Shown here piece by piece: positions 30,049 to 39,229 of a stretch of 64,000 bases of DNA (positions within the stretch are counted from its first letter, which is position 1; each line of letters begins with the position of its first letter). The stretch comes from CAWBBA01 sp963741625 (lineage in GTDB: Bacteria > Desulfobacterota > Desulfomonilia > Desulfomonilales > Desulfomonilaceae): assembly GCA_963741625.1 (NCBI GenBank), contig CAVUIT010000013.1, positions 1-64,000 of the forward strand, given 5' to 3'. The notes under the pieces were generated by a model, which made no database searches, was not told the origin of the DNA, and worked only from the letters and a program-made list of their open reading frames with translations. The translations under genes and the position numbers were made by a program.

Positions 30049-31350
30049 CTATTTCATCAGCACGGCCGGCAGATAGGTAGCGAGATCTGGGAATACAAAC
30101 AGTACTATCATGCAGAGGATCATGGATATCAGGAACGGGTACACACCGCTGTATATGAGACCCATGGATTCCTTGGTGATGTTCTTCACCACAAATACGC
30201 AAATTGCAACAGGAGGGATGACGGAGCCGATACACACGGTGCAGGCAACCATGATAGCCGCCCATAAGGGGTCGTAACCCAGCTTGAGGATCACGGGGAA
30301 AAAAATCGGTGTTGCCAGGATCATGAATGCCAAGTCATCAATGAAAGAACCTCCTAAGAGATAGACCAGCAAGATAACGACCATTATCCCAGCTCGGGGG
30401 AACGGAAGCCCCATAATCCAATCAGCGGATACCTGAGGTATATCGGTGACTGCAATAAAATGCCCCAGCACTGCCGAGAATGCGATCAGCAGGAGCACCA
30501 TACAGGCGGTACGCAATGATTCTCGGAGGGATCGGACGTAGCCTTCGAATTTGAGATCTCTCTTCACAACTGATAGGGCTAGAACGGCAAAGGCGCCTAT
30601 ACTCCCTGCCTCAGTGGGGGTAAAGAAGCCATTCATAAGCCCGCCTATCAAAAGAAGAAATATTACTATGGGCCACACCACGGCAGGAAGTGTCTTGAAC
30701 CTCTCCGGCCAGGAAAACTTCTCGCTTTTTGGTCCAAGTTTAGGGTTGATCCTGCACCATCCAAAGATGACCACGATAAAAAAGGAAGACATAATAAGGC
30801 CGGGCAAAATCCCTGCCATAAAGAGTTTGCCGATCGACTGCTGCGTGAGAATTCCAAAGACGATGAGGGTTATGCTTGGCGGGAGAAGAATTCCAAGTGT
30901 TCCAACGGTGGCGACTATTCCGGTGGAAAGCTTCCTGCTGTATCCATATCGATCCATCTCCGGAATCGCAACACTCGCGAAGGTGGCCGAAGTAGCCACT
31001 ACAGATCCGCAGATTGCCTTGAACACAGTGGCGCCCATCACGGTGGCCACAGCAAGTCCGCCCGGAATGTGCCCCAGGAATTTGTGGTTTGTGTCGTATA
31101 AGCTCTTTGCAATGCCCGCATTAAATGCAATCTGTCCCATGAGGACAAAAAGGGGTATCGCAGTAAGGCCGTAAGACGCCAAGGAATCAAGAAAATCATT
31201 CGCCAGGAGAGAAACAGCCGGGTCAAATCCATTGAGGATGGCAAATCCCAGGAAGCCGATAATTCCCATTGCAAAAGCCAGTTCGATTCCTGTTAAAAAC
31301 AGGGCCAAAAGAACCAGCAGGGCTAACAGACCAAAGGCTGCTTCATTCAT
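30049..31350 (-). CDS. dctM: TRAP transporter large permease (DctM-like)
   Basis: 433 residues of about 12 membrane helices, beginning MNEAAFGLLALLVLLALFL. DctM landmarks are AIPLFVLMGQIAFNAGIAKS, GTLGILLPPSITLIVFGILT and FFTPTEAGSIGAFAVL, which are conserved near the ion/substrate pathway. The ATG at 31350 follows GAGGG and overlaps the DctQ stop by 8 bases, so translation is coupled. It imports an organic acid with sodium using the receptor encoded upstream. Intact. It heads the genes for CoA activation and oxidation, implying the imported acid is their substrate. Confidence 0.93.
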   Translation of the reverse strand: MNEAAFGLLALLVLLALFLTGIELAFAMGIIGFLGFAILNGFDPAVSLLANDFLDSLASYGLTAIPLFVLMGQIAFNAGIAKSLYDTNHKFLGHIPGGLAVATVMGATVFKAICGSVVATSATFASVAIPEMDRYGYSRKLSTGIVATVGTLGILLPPSITLIVFGILTQQSIGKLFMAGILPGLIMSSFFIVVIFGWCRINPKLGPKSEKFSWPERFKTLPAVVWPIVIFLLLIGGLMNGFFTPTEAGSIGAFAVLALSVVKRDLKFEGYVRSLRESLRTACMVLLLIAFSAVLGHFIAVTDIPQVSADWIMGLPFPRAGIMVVILLVYLLGGSFIDDLAFMILATPIFFPVILKLGYDPLWAAIMVACTVCIGSVIPPVAICVFVVKNITKESMGLIYSGVYPFLISMILCMIVLFVFPDLATYLPAVLMK

Positions 31351-31828
31351 GTTTCCCTCCAGAAACAACCTCAAAAATTGCTGACAGAAGCACCAGACAC
31401 TCCACCAGGCAACAAAACGACAACCCGTACGCGACGGGGTAATAAGGAACATGTAACGTGAGGGAAACCTCTCCTGTCCTGTAAAGGTCATTGCCTTTGT
31501 CAAAAAGGGACCAGGCCAGTAAGGCAAATATTCCGAGGCCGAGAAGTCGGTTAAAGATTTCAAGAATGTTTTTCTTGTTTATGGAGACCGCCTCGGTGAG
31601 GATATCTACGTTTACGTGAGCACCATCCAGAGACGTCTGGGCAAGAGCAAAACCGGTAACCAACGCCCCTGCAAAGGACATCAACTCGTAGGTTCCCGTG
31701 ATGGGCCTTCCGAGGTAACGTAAGATGACATCAAGAGTAGTAAGCAGCATCATAAGGGTGAGGAGCATCGCCCCCATCACGTTCAGGGTGTTGCTGAATC
31801 CCTTGGTAACGCGAAGAAATCCCTGCAT
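31343..31828 (-). CDS. dctQ: TRAP transporter small permease (DctQ-like)
   Basis: 161 residues with four membrane helices. The N-terminal helix LLTLMMLLTTLDVILRYLG contains the family's Asp-Val-x-x-R-Y motif, followed by GTYELMSFAGALVTGFALA and AHVNVDI, a typical DctQ loop (HVxVDxL). It partners the large permease, which it overlaps by 8 bases. Intact and of normal length. Confidence 0.92.
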   Translation of the reverse strand: MQGFLRVTKGFSNTLNVMGAMLLTLMMLLTTLDVILRYLGRPITGTYELMSFAGALVTGFALAQTSLDGAHVNVDILTEAVSINKKNILEIFNRLLGLGIFALLAWSLFDKGNDLYRTGEVSLTLHVPYYPVAYGLSFCCLVECLVLLSAIFEVVSGGKHE

Positions 31829-31905
31829 TCTCTCTCTCCTCTGCTGCGCACAATTAGGCCGGGGGAGTGGCCCATACGCCAGGGCACTCCCCAGGCATTT
31901 TCCGG

Positions 31906-32938
31906 CTACTTCTTGTACTGTTTGAAAGATTCAGTGACGAACTTCACTGCCTCGTCCCCCGGCAGTCCCTTTTCCTTCATTTCCTTAACGTACGCCTCAA
32001 CAAGGGGCTTGGCGCCGGTCTCGTACCAGCGAGCTTCTTCTTCAGGGCTCAAAGAGGTAATTTCAACACCCCTCTTTACCAACCAGTCCTTGCCTTCTGC
32101 ATCTATCTGCGTCCACATCTTGCCGTACTTATCAATGTATTCCTGGCTCATCTCGTCAATGATCTTCTGGACATCCGGCGGAAGCGAAGCAAATTTCTTC
32201 TTGTTCATGGCAACCACAAAAGCCGCTGAATATGCTGTACCCAAATTTTCAGTCGTATATTTTACGTGCTCTCCCGTCCGGAAACCGTGCAACGCTTCAT
32301 AGCTGGACAGGCACCCATCCACTACTCCCTTCGAGAGGGCGTCATAGACGTCGGGCATTGGCATTGCCACAGGCGCCCCTCCGAGTAAACCGACAAACTT
32401 GGCGTTGGAACCGTAACACCGTAGCTTCAGACCTTTTATGTCTTCAAGCTTTTTGACCGGCTTTGTTTTCGTGTGAACCAAACCATAAGGCATGGCATGG
32501 AACCACAGTACCTTCACATCATCAAATTCCTTTGGTTTGAATTTCTTATACAACTCGTTAGCTATGTTGGTCGGGCCGGCACCCGGAGGAAAACCTATCG
32601 GCAGGTCCATAACCTGAGAAAAGGGGAATCTTCCCATGGTATAGCCCATGACATGGTTACTCACATCGGCAATTCCCTTTACTGCGGCATCGTATGACTG
32701 TGCGGCCGGGACAAGAGTGCCGCCGGCATAATAATTTACCTTCACCTTGCCGCCGGCCCTCTTTTCCAAGTCCTTACCCCATTCCTGCAATAGGACATCC
32801 TGAGCATGTCCCACAGGAAACCAGTTGCTGACTTTCAGCGTTATCACCTTTTCCTGAGCAAAGCCGGTCGCAGTGACCATGCAGGTGACCGCAAAGACCA
32901 AAAGTACAGACAAGATGGATGCTAAGTAAGCGCTTCAT
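31906..32938 (-). CDS. dctP: TRAP transporter substrate receptor (DctP-like)
   Basis: About 343 residues. The apparent start at 32913 is a TTG; an ATG at 32938 with a GGAGG site gives MKRLLSI and joins the signal peptide (LSVLLVFAVTCMVTATGFAQ) if one extra base is removed, so the longer gene is preferred. The mature protein has a DctP fold with LKLRCYGSNAKFVGLLGGAP, which includes the Arg that normally grips the substrate carboxylate, and MPDVYDALSKGVVDG. It captures an organic acid in the periplasm for DctQM. It is first in the dctPQM order. Ligand not identifiable. Confidence 0.9.
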
Positions 32939-33267
32939 CACTCAAATCCTCCTTCGTGGGCTTTTTTTTCATTGCATGGCCGTTTTTTGCTCCAACGGGG
33001 AACACCTTCTCTTTGTCCAGGAGTTTTGTTTGGAGCCGACATGGTCGTTGCCAAAAGAAATGTCCGATTGTGAAGGGCGATCCTGCGAAATTGGCAGCCC
33101 CCGTCCACGCGACGGCTACCGTTCCGGTGGACTGTGCGTAAGTAAATCAATCCCGCGGGACGCGGGACAGGGATGCCGGACCCTGCCGATTTCCCTGGTT
33201 ACGGTTACGGATCAGTCAAAAACTTTTGGCAGACGCCATAATCAGCGTCTAGCGCTCCCTTGCCCGG
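32939..33267. other. Intergenic region upstream of the TRAP operon
   Basis: 329 bases between the FAD oxidase stop and dctP. No gene supported. It should hold the dctP promoter. I see a GC-rich short palindrome (CCCGCGGGACGCGGG, about 33152-33167) but no clear operator and no copy of the 26-bp palindrome found at 37755. Confidence 0.3.
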
Positions 33268-34869
33268 CTATTTATCAAGGTCATCCGGGGATTCCCAGTC
33301 TTTCATGTGATGCATCCACGGCGCCCGTTCCACGAAGACATCGTGGGCAAGGGGAACCGGCGGATGGGATTTCCACTTGGGATCGAACTCATTTTTTACC
33401 TTGAGCAGAAACTCATGATAATTGGGCCCATACTTCGGTCCGGTGAGATAGAGCGGCTGATGCGGACCTAACAGAGAGGTGTAGAAACGATTCTTTATGT
33501 TCATCTTGGCCGTATCTACGTAGAACTGGTCAACCTTGTCGGTGTCGTCGTCGAGGTCCCAGTAAACAAGGAATTCCGAATAGCCTTGATGCCCCAGTTC
33601 GAAGCTCTGAAACCAGCCGGGATCGCCATAATCCGGCATCAAAGGCGGGGTGTATTTCTTCTTCACTTCCGCGTAGGCTGGGCCGTGGTCCGGCGACTGC
33701 GTCAGGGTTTCAATGACATAGTCCACGGATACGTATCCACCGCACATGAGCCACATCCCGGCTGAGTCCGCATTCTTGATCCAGGATTCATCGGAGGGTT
33801 TGGTACGGCGTGCGGAACCGCCCACCTCGCTCATGATGTCCATGAGGACACGTTCATCGTACTCCATTTGCTCTTCCGACGTGTAGCCGATGAGAAGTAC
33901 CCGGACGATGAAGAAATTGGCAACGGTTTCTTCGTTTTCCTTGCCCCAGATGTCCCAAAACTCCTCTTTGCACTCCGCCTTGGCAATAGCGCGCCAGAAG
34001 AGGGGCACCTTGGTGACGGCACCGGCAATCTCCGCATGGCCGATTTCCCTCATGGCTGTAACCTGGGCCTCTTTTGACGGCACAACAAAGTTGATCCACT
34101 TGATCCGTTTTTCTGGAAGGGCTAGAGCTGTGTTAGGCGAGATGCCCGTCGGCTCAAGCCGTTCGGGCTGAAAGGGAAGGGTCTTGATCGCCATTCTGGT
34201 GACGATCCCGAGGCAGCCGCGCAGGCCGGTATATCCTCTCAACAGGCCTCTGAGATCCGGCCCCGGGCTTTCACCCCAAAAAGCGTCATCGCCGGTTGCC
34301 AGAGAACCCAGCTTCAGGAGTTCGCCATCGGGCATAACCACCTCGGTCCCGAGGATGCGTCTATGTGGCAACCCGATTCGATGGCTCAAGGGAGACCAGC
34401 CATCACCGATCAGATTGGCGATGGCCGAAGCTTGCGCCCCGCCACCCCCGATCACCACGTAAGCCCCATGCTTCATGCACTCCTCCTGGATCGGCGAGTA
34501 GATCATGCCGGGGCCTACTTCCACATAAAAGTGCTTTTCATCGAGCACGAAATCGTTCATGCGTTTGAGATCGATCAGTAGAGCGTCCTCAACATGGGGA
34601 TGGGAGCGAGGCCCATAAAACCCTGTGCTGTAAGGCACGTAGGGGATTTCGTTACGATAACAGACCTTAACGATCCTCTGAACGTCTTCCGTGGTCTTGG
34701 GCATGATCACGCATCCCGGGATCCTGGTCATGACCCGTTCATATCCCAACCCGTTTTCGTATCCTCCGGGGCCGCTTCTATATCCCTCGCAGATCACCGG
34801 ATCGTTGGAAATATATTCAGGGCCTACGATGGCCTCCAATGCTCTGTAAATTTCCTTGGATATCGCCAT
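33268..34869 (-). CDS. FAD-linked oxidase of the VAO/GlcD (PCMH-fold) superfamily
   Basis: 533 residues, intact. The N-terminal FAD domain has VPYSTGFYGPRSHPHVED and FYVEVGPGMIYSPIQEEC, followed by IGGGGAQASAIANLIGDG and a loop IGLPHRRILGTEVVMPDGE. The C-terminal cap ends in GPKYGPNYHEFLLKVKNEFDPK, a sequence style typical of the vanillyl-alcohol oxidase/4-cresol dehydrogenase branch. It oxidises a hydroxy-acid or benzylic substrate, passing electrons to a partner. It lies 17 bases downstream of the CCG-domain iron-sulfur gene, which is the likely acceptor. No cytochrome subunit gene is nearby, unlike p-cresol methylhydroxylase. Confidence 0.82.
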   Translation of the reverse strand: MAISKEIYRALEAIVGPEYISNDPVICEGYRSGPGGYENGLGYERVMTRIPGCVIMPKTTEDVQRIVKVCYRNEIPYVPYSTGFYGPRSHPHVEDALLIDLKRMNDFVLDEKHFYVEVGPGMIYSPIQEECMKHGAYVVIGGGGAQASAIANLIGDGWSPLSHRIGLPHRRILGTEVVMPDGELLKLGSLATGDDAFWGESPGPDLRGLLRGYTGLRGCLGIVTRMAIKTLPFQPERLEPTGISPNTALALPEKRIKWINFVVPSKEAQVTAMREIGHAEIAGAVTKVPLFWRAIAKAECKEEFWDIWGKENEETVANFFIVRVLLIGYTSEEQMEYDERVLMDIMSEVGGSARRTKPSDESWIKNADSAGMWLMCGGYVSVDYVIETLTQSPDHGPAYAEVKKKYTPPLMPDYGDPGWFQSFELGHQGYSEFLVYWDLDDDTDKVDQFYVDTAKMNIKNRFYTSLLGPHQPLYLTGPKYGPNYHEFLLKVKNEFDPKWKSHPPVPLAHDVFVERAPWMHHMKDWESPDDLDK

Positions 34870-34886
34870 GATTTGTCTCCTTGTGC

Positions 34887-36213
34887 TCAGCCTTCAATGG
34901 ATGCGCAGATCACTTCCGAAATATCCAGAACCTGCACATCACCACCGCTGGCTTTGACAGCCTGAGCGAAATTGTTCTTGCACCAGGGACAGGAGGAAAC
35001 CAGCGTCTCCGCGCCGATCTCCCTGACTTCTTCAAGCCTATGCGCTGCCGCCCACTTTGCAAAATCCGGATAGGCTTCCTGGGTGCCTCGACCCGCGCCG
35101 CAGCAGAAGGTATTTTCTCTCGTCCTCGGCATTTCCACGAGGTTGACGCCGGGGATCGACTTCAGGATGTCTCTGGGCTTGGCATATATCTCCGGGTTGC
35201 CGCGGCGCCTCTTAAGTCTCGGCTCCACACACCCCATCCATCCCCGTTTTCCTTCATAAGGAGTCCAGGGGTCACTCAAGCGGCTGAGACTACAGGAATC
35301 GTGGTAGGTAAGGCGGGTTTCAAAAGGTTTTTTCATTTTCAGCGCGCCGTCCTTCACCTTCTCGTCCGCATACTCCACCAGATGGACAACCTTGAAATCC
35401 CAGATCATCGGTGGAAATTTCCAGCATTTTTGGATAGTCGACCTTCCACATGCGGTAGCACTCCGCACAACTTGTCAGAAGGATCTTGGCTCCTGTCTTG
35501 CGAACTTCCTCGACGTTCCGCTGGGCTAACGCTCTTGCCTCATCAAACAGGCCCACTGAAAATAGCGTGTTCCCGCAACACCATTCGTCCGGCATCAGCA
35601 TGAATTCCGTTCCCGCTGCCTTCAGGATTTTTGCCGTGGACTGAGCGATTTCTTTGTTCACATAGGAAGCGGTGCAACCCGCGAAGTACAGCACATCGGC
35701 CTTTTTCGCCGGGGTAATCCCTTTGGGAATCCAGCCTGTTCGTTTCTCGTGGGGAGCGCCATACATGTTATGATGTTGCGCAATGTTCTCAGCGATCTTC
35801 TTGTGGGCGGGCATCGGGCCAACCCCGTCTTTGACCGCCTTGACCCTGAGTGATTCCAGGCTTAGCTCGATTTCCAAGTCCAGGTTCCGCTTGCAGCCTA
35901 TATCGCAAGCTCCGCACAGCGTGCAGGCATACATGACTTCCAGGGCCTTTTCGTTCCAGTCGAGCAACCCCTCAGCCATGGCATGTCCGATTCGCATCTT
36001 TCCGTACGCCCCGTAAGCGTCAAACTCGTACTTGGCAGCGCTGGGGCATCGCATCGAGAACTTCGGACCCGGCATGTAGGTATGATCAACCCAGGTGCAG
36101 CCTTTGCATTTGATACAGCGGCTCATGTCATAGACGAAATTCTCTATATCCCTGATATCGAATTTGAAATCCGCTTTGGGCTTGTAGTATCGTATGGGCC
36201 CTTCATTGGCCAT
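34887..36213 (-). CDS. HdrD/GlcF-like iron-sulfur protein with two CCG domains (one frameshift)
   Basis: About 441 residues once an extra T near 35398 is removed. An N-terminal ferredoxin-like region has CTLCGACDIGCKR as one cluster and an irregular first cluster (CIKCKGC, then a Cys 17 residues later). Two cysteine-rich CCG domains follow: YFAGCTASY, DEWCCGNTLFS and SCAECYRM in the first; TYHDSCSLSR, ENTFCCGAGRG and SSCPWCKNNF in the second. It resembles HdrD, GlcF and LutA and should relay electrons from flavoprotein oxidases to quinone or other carriers. It lies between two FAD oxidases with gaps of 13-17 bases, so a three-gene complex is likely. Confidence 0.85.
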
Positions 36214-36226
36214 GGTTTCTCCCTCC

Positions 36227-37685
36227 TCAGAAGCACAGATTTGAAGGATTCATGATGTTGTTTGGGTCAAACACCTTCTTCAGCCGCTTGAGATTACTGG
36301 CATAAGAAGCTGCTCTCTCATAAACGATGGGCGCTAGATCACCGTAAGGCCTGGTGAACACGGCCCCATCCTTGAGAAGCGTCGTGGCGGCCTCTTTGTA
36401 CAGCGCCCTAATGGTTGCCTTCTCAACGTCATTTTCGGGATCGTAGAAGAAGTTGAACTCCGGTCTGCACGCTCGGTTGTGTTCAATCGGTTGGATGTAT
36501 ATGCCGATATCGCCGCCGGCATAGCCATACCGAGACGCGATCTCTTTGACCTTGGTCACGAAATACTGGGCCTTGCCCGGCCGAGCGTGGAAAAAGAGAC
36601 TCTGGCACGCCCCTTTCACGCGGTTCTTCCAGTGGGGGACATCTGCAGGCCACGGGTTGCGGAGTATCGGCAGAAGCTTATTCCTCAGACCGGGGAAACC
36701 GGGAAGATTCTCTCCCAACCTTAGATCCGTGAACTCGTTTCTTGTTACTTCCGCAAGAAAGTTTTCTTCGTAGGCGAGCTTTTCTTCAGGACGTCTCAGA
36801 AGCCCGCTGATCACCAAAATCAGCGTCCAAGGGGGCAAGGTGGCTTTCAGTTTGTAAAAGTCTCCAGGCCATTCCTCCGCCAGGATTGCTGCCAGGTCCA
36901 CGTTGTTCAAAAGCAGGACCTCCTGGCCGATCCTTCGCGGCAGGATACGATGCAGAAAATCCATCGCATAATCGAGATCGTCAATAGGCGCAAACAGAAT
37001 CTTGTCCATCTTCGGGATGGATTCCATCTTCAGATTCGTCCAGGTGACCACGCCCATAGTTCCCTGAGCGCACTGGAAAGAACCTGTAGAAATCCAGGCC
37101 CGGCCCTGAAGGATTTCCTCCTTTTGATGGGGAATCGGGATACCCGTTGACACTTGCCGAACCCATTCGGAAGATCTCCCCGGTGGGCCATACTACTTCC
37201 ATGGCCTGAAGAGGCTCCCCGTAATCGTAAACCTGGTTGACCGGCTCCTCCCGCTCCATAAAATCGGTGAGCACGGAACGTTCCGCAGGAGGCGTCAAAG
37301 GCATAATCACTCTGTATCCCTGTGTTTTCAGTTCCTTCGTTAGCTTCTCCCAGGTAACCCCTGCCTCGAACCTGACGCGACGGTTGTCACCATCGATTTC
37401 CAGGATCTTGTCCATTCTGGTCATGTCGAGGACCAAACCACCTTCTTTAGGAATGGTGGCTCCGTAGAAATGGACTTTGGAACTGGATGGTACGACGGGA
37501 ATGTTGTTTTCGTTGCAAAACTTGATGATCTCGGCAACTTGCTCCGAGCTTGACGGTTTCACAACATAATTGGGGGCCCCGGCAGGGTAATAGCTGAAAT
37601 CGGTCGCATAGACTTGCATCTGAACAGGGTCATCGGAGAAGTTTTCAGCTCCGACGATTTCAGACAATTTCGATTTAACGTCCAC
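36227..37685 (-). CDS. FAD-linked oxidase, GlcD-like (one frameshift)
   Basis: About 485 residues after removing an extra T near 37077. FAD-binding PCMH domain: VVPSSSKVHFYGATIPKEGG and RFEAGVTWEKLTKEL, then NGYPDSPSKGGNPSGPGLDF, then the joint and QGTMGVVTWTNLKMESIP. The C-terminal FAD-oxidase cap ends FDPNNIMNPSNLCF, the GlcD/lactate dehydrogenase-type ending. It lacks cysteine clusters and probably works with the adjacent CCG iron-sulfur protein. It is related to but distinct from the second FAD oxidase downstream, so they may form a heteromer like GlcD/GlcE. It is the first gene after the 26-bp palindrome, hence probably the start of the transcript. Confidence 0.85.
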
Positions 37686-37754
37686 TGTTGACCTCCATTT
37701 CTCTAAGGATTGGACAATAATTCCGTCCTATGCGGCGAATAAGTTGTTTATGTC

Positions 37755-37780
37755 TTGATTGTTTACATGTTAACTATCAA
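37755..37780 (-). promoter_or_regulatory. 26-bp palindrome, candidate operator of the catabolic operon
   Basis: Left half TTGATTGTTTACA and right half TGTTAACTATCAA are inverse complements with 11 of 13 matches. It is centred about 82 bases upstream of the ATG of the first FAD oxidase gene and embedded in AT-rich DNA. Its size suits a MarR, GntR or TetR dimer pair. I found no second copy by eye. The regulator is unknown. Confidence 0.55.
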
Positions 37781-37929
37781 CGTACTCAGTGCCCAAAATT
37801 TTGTCAAGTTTTTTCTTGCCGGTCTTTGAGGAAAAATCAACACCCGTACAAGGCTCGGCATGGAAACCTCTAACTATAGGGATTCTCAAAAGTAATGCCG
37901 TTTTGGGTAGGCGACAAAATTGGAAGATT

Positions 37930-38010
37930 GTCATTGCGAGGGCGAAGCCCGAAGCAATCTCCAATTAGCCAAAGATCAGATTGCCTCGTCGTTCCACTCC
38001 TCGCAATGAC
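37930..38010. repeat. Palindromic repeat element
   Basis: GTCATTGCGAGG (37930-37941) is exactly inverse to CCTCGCAATGAC (37999-38010), with inner arms GAAGCAATCT and AGATTGCCTC. This is the TCATTGCGAGG-type intergenic palindrome found in many bacterial genomes. Nothing else is apparent in 37781-38213. Confidence 0.65.
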
Positions 38011-38213
38011 ACGGTTAGACCATGCGGGATGTGGGCCTGAATTATGATCGAATCCGACGCCATTTTCGAGAACTGCTATAATTGCGAGTCTCTCGAATCC
38101 CTTGTCTTGGTGCCATTTGGGCGAACAGGGGCTTGAGGAAACAAGTCGCGAATCCTAGGCAAGCCTCGCGGATTGCCGGAGTCAGATTTCAGACCGCCTT
38201 GACCGGATTCCAA

Positions 38214-39068
38214 TCAAAACCCAAAAAGCCTCCGGGCGTTCTCTCCGAAAACCCCGGCTCGATCCAGTTGATCGTAGCTAGCCTTCACCAGGAGCGAATC
38301 AATTATCGATAATTCGGCTGCATGGACGAACCAGGGCCAGTCGGTGCCGAAGAGGATGTGGGACGAGCCGTGAATTCTTAACAGCTCGATGAACTGGCCT
38401 TCCTCGAGCGTATGACCAGCGTTGGACGTGTCCAAATACAGATTCGGAGCGGGGAGCAAAGCTCGGCGTAGCTCATCGAAATCAGCGAGCAAGCCTCCCA
38501 TGTGAGCGCCAATGAAATTGATCCCCGGATGTCGATGAACAAGTCCCGCCAGCTTGGAAGGACTCGTGAGATGATCCGGGTGAGCGTCAAAATAGATGTC
38601 TGCGGCGGCGAAGGTGTCAAACATCAACGTCGGTCTTGTGTCACTATCTCGTCCCAATCGTTCCACCTCAGTCAACATCACCTCGACTTCCGAGGATGAC
38701 AGATCGAAGCGCTGAGAAAAACTGGAGAATTTGAACCCGTGGATGCCCAGGTCGAACATGCGTCGGATCTCATCGGAAGCGCCTCGCATCGTCGGATGTA
38801 AGGTCGCAAAGGTCCGCAGTCGCGGGAGTCCTGTAGTCAACCGAATAAATCGGTCGTTTTCAGCTCGCACTTTGTCCGGTGGAGCCGTCGGGAGCAACAC
38901 GCACACATCAACGCCATTTGCCTCTGCGGATTCCTCCAGGGCCGCCGGATCGAGTCGTTGAAACGCATTACCAACATTCAATTTCAATTCTTTGACCATA
39001 TCCGGTCGGCCCTTGGTATTTTCGAGGATCCGATCCGTGAAGATGTGGCAGTGACAATCAGCAATCAT
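38214..39068 (-). CDS. Amidohydrolase-family (TIM-barrel) metal-dependent hydrolase
   Basis: 284 residues, intact. It begins MIADCHCHIF, giving the metal-binding HxH at the end of beta-strand 1. GIHGFKFSS follows in mid-barrel, NFIGAHMGG has the conserved His, LYLDTSNAG follows, and HILFGTDWPWF supplies the C-terminal metal Asp. This is the amidohydrolase_2 group, which includes decarboxylases and lactonases acting on aromatic and dicarboxylic acids. An in-frame start at 39164 lacks support. It precedes the catabolic operon and follows the ferredoxin gene in the same direction, suggesting pathway membership. Reaction unknown. Confidence 0.85.
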   Translation of the reverse strand: MIADCHCHIFTDRILENTKGRPDMVKELKLNVGNAFQRLDPAALEESAEANGVDVCVLLPTAPPDKVRAENDRFIRLTTGLPRLRTFATLHPTMRGASDEIRRMFDLGIHGFKFSSFSQRFDLSSSEVEVMLTEVERLGRDSDTRPTLMFDTFAAADIYFDAHPDHLTSPSKLAGLVHRHPGINFIGAHMGGLLADFDELRRALLPAPNLYLDTSNAGHTLEEGQFIELLRIHGSSHILFGTDWPWFVHAAELSIIDSLLVKASYDQLDRAGVFGENARRLFGF

Positions 39069-39229
39069 GAACAGCATCCGAACCTTTATGGGTTTGTTTT
39101 GGTTGGAGCCGCTGGAAAAGGACTTCAATGTGCGGTTTGTGTCCGAGGTCCAGAGAATTATCACGAAGAGCAGATTTCAAGTGATTGTGTATCCAAATGG
39201 CTGGGAACCCCGGCTCTCAAGGAAGGGTG

